From contig JAKZAN010000005.1 in NCBI GenBank assembly GCA_023053545.1, positions 6,138,001 through 6,202,000 of the forward strand: a DNA stretch of 64,000 nt, written 5' to 3'. This document shows positions 30,191-42,500 of this stretch, piece by piece (position 1 is the stretch's first letter; each line of letters starts with the position of its first letter). The position numbers were made by a program, and so were the translations under genes. The DNA comes from Lepidurus packardi (Eukaryota; Arthropoda; Branchiopoda; Notostraca; Triopsidae). The notes under the pieces are model-generated. The model had not been told where the DNA came from. It saw only the letters and a program-made list of their open reading frames with translations, and did not search any database.

Positions 30191-32740
30191 TACATATTCA
30201 GCAAGCTTTTCGATTGATGAATGTGTCAATGTTAATCGTAATGTTATTAAACGCTGTCCATTATGGACGTCGTAAGCTAACGATAAATACAGAGACGCAA
30301 TAAGATGCATGTCCTATTTCCATTTAATTTAAACAAGTTTGAAGAGCATGTATGCCGATCAAAAACGCCGACTTGCGCGAAGTGCACTGAAAGCCATGAT
30401 TCAAGATCCTGCCAAAGCAGCACGAAGAAGTGCGCAAACTGCAAAGGTGACCACTGGACTTACGACAATGCCGGCTCAATTCGCAAAGACGAAATGAAGA
30501 AGGCGGAAAGAAACAGGGTCCCCGCCGCAAAGAAATGAGTTTCGGACAACGGCTGCTAATCCATAACGTCAGAAAAAGTTATCAACAACTTTTGGAAAAG
30601 GCACGCGAAGGCGATGTACTACAAGTCGATACCATTGCTATTTTAGAACCTCCTCAAAAGCTCAAAGTTGCGAAGATTCTGGGATTAAACGTATCAAGAT
30701 CAGTTCGTGATTACGAAGGCATAATACTTTTACACAAAGTTGGCAGCACAATGCAAATTATGGAAATCACCGAACTCTTCGCGATTTTAAAACTTGTTCC
30801 TTTGAGCGGTTCTCCGATTATAATTGCAATAATTTACAGACGTCACACTGAGAACATGACTTCACTTCTAGAAGAGGTTCTGAGTAAAAGACAGCGGGTG
30901 GGTTCTAGCTGCGTCCTAACGGGAGATTTCAACGCCCACCACTGGTTATGGGAAGCAAAAGTTCCAGATTCGGCAGGATGTCAATTATATGACTGGGTTA
31001 CCAAACACAACCTAGAGCTGCTAAACGAATGGAATCTTCCCACTTTCAGCAATGAACGGGGTCATACATCCACTATAGACCTCACATGGGTCTCAACCCA
31101 GCTGGCATCTCAAGTGCAATGGAGCCTCCTTGAGGAAGAAAAATTTTACAACGAATCAGATCATAGAGCCACCTTGCTGACTTTTATACGAATCAACCCC
31201 GACACCCCTGCGTTAAAGTAGTGCTATAACCAAGCTAATTGGGACAAACTTTGCAAAGACATCGCAACAGAACTCTTTAGGATTTACCGCTTTCTCTCAA
31301 ACCTTTCGAGCGCTGAGACCATTGATGTCGCCACAGAAGTTGAGGTCGGTGATTCATCTAGCAATGGAATCCAACATACCAAGAAGCTCCGCAAAGGCGA
31401 GAAGAAATCCGTGGTGGAATAGAGAGCTGAACGACTTCCGAAGAAAAGCTGCCAGAACGTTACGCGCATGCCGCCAGTTTGGAGGCAAGAGCCTCGAAGA
31501 AGCTTGGAAGTCAGCTAGGAACCTATATCGAGCCGAAACTAGACGACGCCGAGCGACACATGCTTCACACACATAGGAGCGACACATACTTCATCCGAAA
31601 GGGAGTTCCTCAAGGCTCTCCTATTTCCCCAGTTCTTTTCCTTACCTACATCAACGGATCGCTCAGCGTTATTAAAAGGAAGCGCATTGGTTCCAAACTC
31701 TTTGCCGACGATTTACTCCTGGACACCTCAGGACCCTCCAGCAAAAGAATGTTGAGTTTCTCACCAAGAACCTGTCAGCCCTTGAAAAGTGGGGGAAAAG
31801 ACTGCGACTGGAGTTTTCAAAAGACAAAACCGAACTCATCCACTTCTCCCGAAGACGGTCACCAGAAGTTGCTCCCCTTGTCTGGGGATCATCGATAATC
31901 AAACCGGAAGAGACGGCGCGGTACCTCGGGGTGACCTACGATTCAAAGCTGACGTGGAAGACACACGTAGCCCGTGTGGCGACCCCAAAGTTTTCAAATC
32001 ACGCAAAGGATATAAAAAACTGGCACAAGTCTCTAAATCAATCTCCTGCTCCCAACTACGCACGCTGTTTCAAGCAACAGCCGTGGCAAAGATGCGTTAC
32101 GGGTTTCCGGCATGGTGCAACGTCTCCAGTTCCAGTCTACGACCCCTACAGCAAGCCTATAGACAAGGGCTGTTAGCAATAACAGGGGCTCTACGCACAA
32201 CTCCAACCACTGCCCTTGAAGTCGAGACAGGACTTTTTCCCTTGGAACTACTCCTTGAGTCCACGCTATTGAGACACTTCGGATCCAGAAGCTGGTGCAA
32301 TTGGCCAAGCACACCAGTACAGCCAAAGCATGACACACACCTCCTGCCCGGAGAGGGCAAGACAACTCCTGACTGCTGCCTGGTCCGACAGACCGACAAG
32401 TCAAACCGAAGGCCTCAACTTAATCAAGGAATACTTGCAAAAAATGTGGGAAAGCCGCTGGAAATTAGTGCAAAGTCCCTTAAAAGATCTCAACGCCGGT
32501 CCTAGCCGCAACTGTATCGTAGACGTCAAACTTCCTCGACGACTTGTCAGCAAAGTGATCCAAATCCGGACAACCCACTTTCCAACAAGGTCCTACCTTT
32601 TGCGTGTGGGAAAAGTGGACTTAGCCATGTGTTCTTGCCAACATCGTTCATTCCAAACCCTTGCCCATCTCCTACTTCACTGTCATAAGTTGAATAAATG
32701 AGTGAATAATAAGTTGAAAAAATCATTGCCCAAGCAACTT
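30190..32740 (+). mobile_element. Broken non-LTR (LINE) retrotransposon
   Basis: A decayed element in several frames. At 30305-30538 there are zinc-knuckle remains (C-A-K-C-x3-H-x4-C, then a second knuckle C-A-N-C-K-G-D-H whose last Cys is lost). Frame 30535-31221 is an apurinic-type endonuclease segment (T-G-D-F-N-A-H-H; S-D-H-R-A-T at the end). Around 31560-31600 the sequence jumps straight to late reverse-transcriptase motifs (G-V-P-Q-G-S-P-I-S-P-V-L-F; L-F-A-D-D), so the early palm motifs are missing. Further shifted frames at 31789-32505 and 32330-32701 carry thumb-like and C-terminal Cys/His remains. The domain order fits the Jockey/I-like group. No complete frame survives, so it is inactive. 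Ends are approximate and no target duplication was found. Confidence 0.85.
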
Positions 32741-33416
32741 TTTGAGAAAACCAGTTCATTTCATGAAAAAATTCTTTGACAGTAATCTTGCGCTTGCTAA
32801 CATGTAGAGCACAACCAAATCAAATATTTTTCCAATAAGTAATAAATTAGAAATATGCAAAGAAAGTTTCCAACTATGAGAAATATCCTGCCTAAAACTA
32901 TATCCTTTTGTTATGCACTAACTAGCTGTTAACAAAAGAAAACTTTTGTTTTGGATTGTTTTCAAATCTGACAAGCTGCTTTTGAGAAATCTTGTTCCGT
33001 AAGCTCGGGGACTTGATTTGGGATATTGTGCAGCTACACCAAATTGTGGTGCCAAGTTGTACTTTTTCATAATCAAAACAAGCGTAGAAACTCTGCCGGC
33101 AATATATAGCTATCTATTTCTTTTTTCACTTTTTAACCCATGGCTTCGGGAAACAATAACAAACACCAGTGTCATCTGTGACTGTTTCGCATCAATAAGC
33201 TAAGGTATACGGGAGCCTTAAGCTTAATTTGAAAAATGCAGGAGTATTACCCTTTAAAGTTTAAACGAACGTAAGCAGTCAAAGACTGTTTTAAAAACTT
33301 AGCCTAACGACTATCGAAAGAACTAATTTTACGAACTGGTTTGTCTAAAGAAACATGATGCGAGTTATATGTATATGCAATGGGATACTTATCGAATTAT
33401 AGATAAACGGCTAAAG
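32741..33416. other. Spacer beyond the retroelement
   Basis: AT-rich spacer between the LINE remnant and the myosin XV 3' end. No gene seen. Confidence 0.45.
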
Positions 33417-33422
33417 TTTATT
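33417..33422 (-). other. Poly(A) signal of myosin XV
   Basis: AATAAA on the minus strand about 136 bases beyond the stop codon at 33558-33560. Confidence 0.5.
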
Positions 33423-33557
33423 TCAAAGAATATTTAAGATACATAACGGTTTACATTCCGTCACATACAACATTGAGCACGTCATTGCAATACATTACAT
33501 GGCAGGATCTTTTACTCCTATGTCCCCGTCAGAAAAATAATAAAACAATTCATACAC

Positions 33558-36500
33558 TCACTTAGCTGCTACCTCAGTACTTTGCTTTTGTTCAATGGTA
33601 ATATATTGCCGAATTAACCTCGCGATTTCATGTGCCTGGTCCGTTTGAATCCTGGTGATTTTCTGTTGCATGAGATTGCCACATTTCATATCCAAAAACA
33701 GCGCTCCTTCTTCTGATTTGACTTTTCGCGTAGATATGACTTCGGAATAGGGATAATGCAGCAAAGTTTCCTATACAAATAGTAAAAACATGACTATCAG
33801 GGTCAAGTAGCAAAACATCTTTCGAAATCTTACATGGGTTATGACATCCAAGAAATGAACACCTCGTTTGTTCAAAGCCAGAATGTGTTCCATACGCGTT
33901 GGAGGATCTGCTATCCTTTGGACAGCGAAGAAAGATGACCCAAACAGATTCCATGAGCTCAGCACTTGTAAAACAGCAGTTTTGGCTTCCAAGGGCGTCA
34001 ATTTCTCAACATCGTGCCAAGCGCCTTGTACAAGATGAACCCACTGAGGTGGCTTCATACTCCGCACCGACAAAGCCGGCTTAGGAAGCAGATATTTCGT
34101 CTCTTTCATTGTAGGCACGTGTTCCAAAGCCGCTGCTCGGTGCAACAATGACCCCACTTTGGAAATATCATACTGAAACAAAAAATATAATAAAATGTAC
34201 TGAATATATCTCACTTGTTTAGCAAATTCTCTCAAACTTACCACACACTCTTGAGATAACTGCTCGCCAGGCATGACCAGGAGTAAGCCTTCCAAATAAT
34301 CAGGGGCAATTTGATTAAACACCACTTCCACATACAACGGATTATCCAGTCGCAATTGGAAATGCCACACTGAACGGCAAAAAATCAAGTAATACACCTA
34401 TGGCCCAAAATACGGTTTTTAAGTTAGGTACTTATTTAGATTTTAAATTAAGTACCACTTACCTGTTGATTCTTGTGAAGTTCCGTGGTAACGTCTAGAA
34501 TATACTCTTCCCTGGCTAAGGGCATCGTAAAAGTATCGCCTTCCACAATACAGTACAAGGAGTACTCTTCCATCTCCAAAGGCGAGCGTACGTTAATAAT
34601 TGCGCAGATCTCCTCAATAATATCCTGCACCACCGAGGTTGATTTCGTGTTGATCACTCTTTCAGTTCCTCCTGGCAAGCGGTAGATCTGGCGTTTGGAA
34701 TTCCTGCCTGCTGTAATGGCGGTAATTTCTTCAATACTAGGCACATTCTTGCGCCCTCCGTATCTCAAAGTTTTGCGCAGATTTTGCAAGCATACCATGG
34801 CCGTTCCTGAATGATTTGACATTGAATCTCAGGATTAATTTTTAGCACATTAAGCTTTACCGTGGTAGGCTCGTCGTTTGTCGTAAGCTGCAGTCTCCAA
34901 GTACTTGAGCAAAAAAGGTTTTAGGGTTTCGGAGCACTTAAAATACGCTGCGACTATGGTAAAAAGTCTCCAGCCTCTCTGACAGGAATCCGGTTTCACA
35001 GATTTGTTGTTAGTCGTCTGCTTCATGATCTGGCAATACACTTCATCCCTCAGGGCTTCGTACTTATGACAATTCTATAATAAAATACAAGCTATAGCCC
35101 ATAAAGCCAAAATGTTTAACCATTAGAATAATTTACCATGAGAATTGTATAAACAGAATCTACTTCTGACTGGCCTTTGCCCATTGGGTAATCGCCCATG
35201 TATCTCATAATAGCCAAAAAGCATTCCAAAGCTAATTTGTTCTCATCGGCAGATTCAAGACGCAATAATGAGGCTTGGACCGGCATTTTTGTGAATTTAA
35301 CCATCTCCACTTGATCTTTCCATGTCCAATCGGACTCCTTACTGCCTTTCTTGCCTTTACTCTTTTTATTCTTCTCAACAGGTAAGGAGCCCCTGATTGA
35401 TCCATCTTCTCCTCGTAAGATTTCGAATTTCTCAGGACTTTGCCTGAAATGAAGCATAGCAAACTGCAGCAAGCTGTGTTTTCCATCCTGCGGTTGCGTA
35501 GGACTCAAATCTGTTGTTTCGTCGCTCAGCGTGGATGCTTCTACACTCTCATTCCATGGTGTAATGGTCAACTGAGGCAGATCCTTGGCTTCTGTTCGGA
35601 AATCCTGTCCTTTGCTCTGCAAAGTAGAAAAAGGAAAGTAGGTTAAATTACACTGAAAATCATGCCGTGCTTTTCACGTTAAAACTAACGACTGAAAAAT
35701 TGAGTCTGACAAGAACCTCACGCAATGCAATAAAATGAACAACTCATTACGCAGTCGAAATCTGTTTCAGCTCGGCTTTCCCATGATTTGGCATTTCCAT
35801 CCAATTGTGAGTGTCCAGATTCGCTTTCACTCCTAATGTGCACTTTTTCTGAACACAAATTTCCTTCTATGTCATTGTTCTGCTCGTCATTTGTGTTATT
35901 ATTACAATTACGATCATTAAACTGAGCAGTAGGAACTGGTCGAGCTTTCTCTTCCAGAAGCGCCAAACTACGTTCAATTTTCTGCAAAGTATCGCCTTCA
36001 ACTAAACAAGCCGAGCAGCATGAATCGTTCCCAGTTTTGCAGCATTCTGTGCCACTATCGCTTCCATAATCGCATTCGCAGCAGAACGAGCAAACTGATC
36101 CAGAGCAACTATCCGTTTCCTCATTTTCGAAGAGCCGGTGTGATTTGTCAACATTGACAAAGTCTCCACAAATAAGATTGGCGAATATTCGAGCCCATGG
36201 TAATGCCCAGCATCTTAGCGACATCCTTCGAATCGCCCTTGGAGGCACTAACTTTGGGGCAGTACTAATATTCACAATCTTAGGTATCAAGGGTTCAATA
36301 TCACAATCACGCTTTCCAGGATTCAAAGATTCACTTGAACCTAACCAACTTCCACTAAAACTACCAATACTACCGGTAAAATCGCTTGTGGAATCCCTGC
36401 GCTCTTCTTCGTCAGCAGTTTCAGTCTCATCCTGTGGTTCACCCATCTTTAAGCCGCCCGACTCTTGTTCTGCCTGCTCCAGAATGGAGTAGTGACTGTC

Positions 36501-39500
36501 CTCGCTGTCGGAGCACCCAGTGATTAACTTTCGGCGTCGAAAACCGTCACCTGGTTCGTACTCTGTTTCAATTTCTACCATAGATACATTTTCAGTGAAA
36601 GAAACTCTCCTGCTAGACAACACATGACCAACTTTTTGTGCGGGGTAATCTAACGGTGCCCCAACTGTTCCCGTGTTGACGTTGAGATTCGGATTATCAG
36701 CAGAAAGCCTTCTGGATAAGTGGTTGTTTTGCGCAGACTCGATCCCTTCAGCGGAACATCCTGCAAGACAATTGGTTTTCCTCTCCTGCTTATTTTCTTG
36801 TGATGACAAAGAGTTGGGCGAAACAGAGGAATCCGACGAAGTTGACGTTGACAAAGATGTTGAACCACTCGTCGATGAATACTTTGAAAAGGGAGGTAAG
36901 GAGCTCAAGGTTCGAATAGCTAGTTGTATTCCTAAGGATCGGGAGGAGGAATCGGAGAAGGATGAAGGGTAATGATAGTGATTAGGTTCTATCGCTGGCT
37001 GTTGACACACCGACCAGGCTTCGAACATGGCCTTACGAGCTTTGCAGAAGCCGGGAGCAGGGAAATATTGCACTTCCTCTTGCGAGTGATCACTTTTATT
37101 GGACGCAATGGTGCGATGTATCCGAAAGATGTTTCCGGCAAATTCCGGGGGAGCGTAGTCGTTACGATTATCGAAAACAGCCTGGTTTTGACGAATAACC
37201 CGCCAGGCAGCTTGGTAAAGGTCATGGTCCGCGTTATCCGACAAATTTTGACTGCCTTCTTGCAAAGAATCCGATTCAATTAGGGAGTCGCTCTCTTTAT
37301 TCTTGACGGGGAATTCCACTGGAATCGTGGAGGTTATGTCCACCACTTCGTATAAGTTCGCATTCTGAGCGTCTAATTCATACTCGGAAGCTAACTTGAG
37401 AGAACTAGCGATGCCGGATTCCGAAATTACAGTGGACAAACTAGACCCTGAATTACTCGAGTCTCGCCACTCGCTTTCACTTCGCTCGCTTTCTGTGATG
37501 GCTAATCTGCGCTGGGATGTGCGTTTCCGCAACGTGCTGGACAGCTCGTGCCACGATTTGTGAAACTTGAGCTCACTTTCCATCACGAAACGTTCAAAGT
37601 TAAACAAATCTTTGCAAAATTGGATTCAGGATACCCTAAACGTATCCATAGAGTCCTTACGCTTCTCTAGACACTGCCAGATTCTGACTGCTAGGTTTGA
37701 TAACAGCAAAAGGGTCATGTCCATGCATCGGACTTCAAAACGAGCCAGATGGTTTCCGTAAAGAAAAATCTCGGTACAATTTCGTCATCTGGCTTCATGG
37801 TCAGCACCAAGTTCACCGTTAGGACTGACCAGGAATAATGGGTAAGAGTGCATAAACCACAGCGTAAAAAAACAACAACAAAAAACCTAACGCGAATGAA
37901 ACTTGCAACGCTTTCGATACCCGTTAATACGGGGGTTTTACTCATAGAATATGACACTACAGAGAAGTCGACCATAGGGCCAGTGCATATTTATTCAGGT
38001 CCCCAGTTGCATGTAGTACAGTAACTACTGATTGCTACGTGCACTTTGCAAATTGACTAATCACATTGCTTTCCCGTTAGTTAGACCAATCGTGTCATTT
38101 GAAGCCTACTTCTACGTTTAGGTAGGGAATTTGCAAAAAGTTCGTTACTGTTGTGTACGAAAATCACTAGGAGAACCGTAAATTGAAAGTGTTGAATTCG
38201 ATCTTACCGTCTGTGGTACCAATGCTAAAGCCGTATCGCCGTGGCAACACACGGTTCTTAATCTAGAACATCAACAGACAAGTCCTAACTTGCGATGTTT
38301 TCCTGAGTTGATAACCGATTTTAACATCCGTGCAACTTCTGTGGAATGTATTCTGTACGTCTTAACTACGAACATAAACAGCCCAGATGCTTTCACAAGC
38401 GACAAGTAAGGCCCGAAAACTATGCTAATTAAAACAACGGATGGGTGTAGTATTTCAACAGTAATTACTTGAACCTCGCCGGAAGTTGCCATTGTTCACA
38501 ATTCAACAAAATTCAACAGAAGTAATGGAGCAACCAGCTCCAAGGAATTTGCAAACTAGAGTAAAAATTGAGCTACCCGACTAAAGTTTTGCTCGACTTG
38601 TCTTGCAAGCTAGAAAAATCACGTGCCGGGGCATATCATATATGCTGCAATTACCTTTCCTGCTTGATTTGTCACGTAGTTGTGTCGTAAGAGCTCTTTC
38701 GAAGTTCAGAACTGGAGTTCAAGTATATAGGAATGTGACCGATAGGGACAAAACGTTTCTGTTTATAGAGTGTCAAAAATCCACTTACCTTGTCATGGTC
38801 GTCCAGGAATCGGTCAATCATATCTCGAATGAGTAAGGCGCGATGACTATATAAACTGAGAGCGGAACCGGACGTCAAACTCAAATGCAAGGTGGACGCA
38901 CGGGGGACGCGCACATCCGCAATATCTTCCAACCTATAATAAAAAACATTTCAAGCATTAAAAACACACAATAGAAAGAGGAAAACGGAAAGAAGCATCC
39001 TTCAAGAATCCGCAGGTGCAAACCCCAAAAATTGTGGTCAGAATGCATGAATATGGGAAAGAGCACTCAACCGAAACGAGGAATCCTTCCTTACGGTATT
39101 TAACGAACGAAGAAGAAAGTAAAGCGTTATGAAGAGCTTGACTAGAGTTCTACTATATAGGCAAGAAACAACTGTTTTTTAAGCACAACAAACTAGCAAA
39201 GTTTAAAGCTAAACATATTTGGCGTTATAATATAACTGCGCCTATTGCCAGCAAGCCTGCCACTAAAGTCTAAAGGGTAACATAACACACCTGTTGCACT
39301 CGTCTGACTGTAAAGTACCGGGGAGGACTCGACACTAATAAGCTCTTGTAAAAGTCGATAAGTTTTAACACTGGCTGAGTTCAATTAGCGTCGCTATAGT
39401 GACTTAGATAAGGAAAAAATGGCTAAACAGTCACAGCCTTAACCAAAACCTTTCACTTCAAACATTGCAAGCAAGGTCACTAAACGGCTTGGAAAGAACC

Positions 39501-42500
39501 GAGGCACTAAAAAGCTTTTACTGAGTTTACTGAGTATTATGTTGTTTTTGCACCTGAGGATCTCAAGAAGGCAAGACAAACGGAAGCGGGAAAAAACAGT
39601 ATAAGTTGGCCTCCAGCCTTTTCGTTACACATGGCCAGTAGCTTGAAACCCAAAAAATTATACGCTAACGTTACCATGCAATTTTATGAAAAACAGAAGA
39701 AAGAGAAAAAAATGCTTTGTAAACAAAACTTCTCTTATCTCATATGAGGAAAGAGACTGAAAAAGTGCTAAGTTTCCCGGATAATTAGCGTCACATTACT
39801 CAACTATTCGTCAATCCAATGAGCTAATTAATGCTCAAGACTTCGGGAGCTTTTCCTGTGACACATTGTGAAACTTGATTGCAATCGCTATCCCGTATCA
39901 ACTTCCTCCTCTAAAGATCTTAGAGCGAATGACTCTGCAAAGTGTGGCGTTTTGAACCAAAAGAAATGTTGCTTCTTCTCCTATTCCACTTGTTTCAGGC
40001 AAAACTTTCCCTTTGCATTTACATTTTTTACTACTCCGCTGCCTTGCACAAGCTCTTCTTACGCTTTCTTTTTAGCAACTTCAACTGCATCGAACTCTTT
40101 CACTTTCACTGTCCACAGCCTCAATTGTTTGCTAAGAGCTAAAAGATCTTGGCACGCTAGTAAAGTAGAAGGAAAATGGACTTACGGGATCGTGTCGAGC
40201 ACTTCGAGTCCTTCTTGAGCAGCGTTCTTGTCCCGTTTCACTAAGCGAATGCCTGTATCCGACACAGCTAGGTACTGCACATCCATATTCTGCCTTCCAC
40301 CCTACAAGGAAGGCAATTAACGAATGACGACCAGGAAGGGGAACCATAGAATTGTGTATTACAGAAATGAGAAAACGGATAGAGGCTTACCGAGACGGGA
40401 TGTAGACGTGCAAAGTAAGTAGTCCAACTGCGAGCGAGCTCAATTACGTTTTTCTTCACCGAGTTCTTGTGTGGAGCAGACAGTACATTATGGATGGTTA
40501 CGCCATAGTTCTCTAATAGCTAAGGTACACAAAAGACAACAATATGAGATTTTGACGAGCTGAGACTTTGTCAACTTACTTGTTTCATTTTGATACGCTC
40601 ATCCCGCCCAATTCGAATACAACCCGGATTGAAGGTGTCGCGCACTACTTGACAAAACACAAGATGAATAGCTAACGGGTTGCTCAAAATTTCGCCCGGG
40701 TAAAACACCTACATAACGGCACATGTTAATCAACAGTACTTTTTCCCCTTTTATAAATGCTTTTCTTTTTGTTCACCTCTTTGCGAGCATGGAGAGTCCA
40801 AGGTACCATATTGTACGTGAAAAATGGAGCTTGCAAAGTGCCGTATATCTTTGTTTGCATGGCGTGCAAAGGTTCATCCAAAGCCATCTGACGTCCTTTA
40901 AAGTCCACTTCGTCTTCGTCTTTATAATTAGTAGAAAACCCCCGATAAAGTTGACAGTGAAAAGAAAGATGATTGACTACCATTAAATTTGTTGTCCCCA
41001 TCGACAAACTCGGAAGAATTCTCGCCTTTAGAGAATTTTCTGCTTGGCTCAGGAATAGGCGAAGACTCGGGAGAGTAAAAATCACCCAAAGGTGACGCCG
41101 ATCTCCGTTGGACAGCTTTCCGTTCAATGATTTCCGTCTAAAGCGAACCAAAGTTACATGGACTCTGGCTTTTTCAAAAGCTTTGAACTGGAAACGTACT
41201 TGCATTCGAAGAAATTCGCCTTCCTCAGATGTGGATCTTTGCGTAATAACTTGGACTTCCTCCAGCGTTTTCCATTTGCCTCCTCCTAACCCAATACAAG
41301 GAGTTCAATTAGTTGAAGCTCTGGAAAGGAAGGAAAACACAGGCAAAAGTATGCGGGAAACAAACGCAAGCCGTATCGACATGTCCCATACCTAATTGTT
41401 GCTGTAGCATAAGTTTCCGGTTATCCTCCAACTTTTTGACTCGCTTCGCAGGCTTTTCCTGATCTTCTAACCTGGCAGGCGATTCAGACTTGGATCGTGA
41501 AGTGTGACTCGATGTAACCCTTTCCAATTTGGCACGCATTTCGCTACTAAGCTTCAATTTTCCAATGCTCCCAGGTGCACGACTGTTAACAAGAATAATA
41601 TATTTTTTCCCTCTTGTTGAACTCGTTACATACGGGGGGATATCTTTGCCAGGGCTCTTTTCCTTTGAATCTCTCGTAGCATTATCGGAGCTCTCCGAAG
41701 CTTCGAAAGCATCCCATTCTGCACCGTAGCCAAATCCATCATCACTACTATCTCTGGATCTATTAGACAGCAAGTGTGCCGAGGACCGTCGCTGATTTTG
41801 ACGCTGGAATTTAAATTCCAAGAAAGATTCTGGAATGCCGCCTCCATCTTCCTGACGCGGTGGCCAGCGCCATTTGCCAATGCGAACAGTTTTAGCCCGG
41901 CCGTAGGGATCCACAAAGGGGCGTGGCGCTGTAGGATCTCCCAAGTAAATAGGCTCGGGTGGCATGGGTGGAGGAGGTGGTACGCCCTAAAATATTAAAA
42001 AAAAAAAATACATGAAAATTAAGAATTACGAAAAACATAAGAATAAAAAAAAAGACTCCGAGCATACAAGACGCGAAAGGAAACTTACCTTAATAGGGGT
42101 AGCTAACTCAGCGGAGAATTTTCGTGCACGCGAATCTTTGCCAAAAAATTGCTGAGGCGAGTCAGAAGAGGATGAGCTATGACTGCTTTTACGACTTTCT
42201 CTGATCTCACGGTGCTGAGAGCCGAGTCGGGATGAAGGTTGATTGCCAACGCGCACGAAGGAGGACGATTCCTGACTTTGGAAGGTGGAAGACGACTTGG
42301 GCAGAACCGGCGAAGGAACAGGTTCACCTGAACTCACTTTCGAGCGCTCCAGCTCACCGTGACCTTCAGAATCAGGGAATGTGACCTAAACGCAAATTCT
42401 TTGTTAGATCTGAGTTCACAAAAATAACTTGACATACAAAAATAAGAAAAAAAAAATCGTATACAAATGTCGCTTATTGTGATCACGTTTGTCAAGTTAA

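Noticed and set aside
31322-31576. Separate small gene inside the retroelement
   Set aside because: It lies between endonuclease and RT remains in the same orientation and is best read as a shifted frame of the LINE.
35718-37607. Independent nested gene
   Set aside because: The frame begins at a splice acceptor and has a donor just before its stop. Its phase fits the flanking myosin XV exons, so an internal exon is the simpler reading.
38271-38492. Hydrophobic minus-strand frame in a myosin XV intron
   Set aside because: Including it would break phase between exons 38933-38789 and 38262-38208, and it shows no myosin or SH3 similarity.
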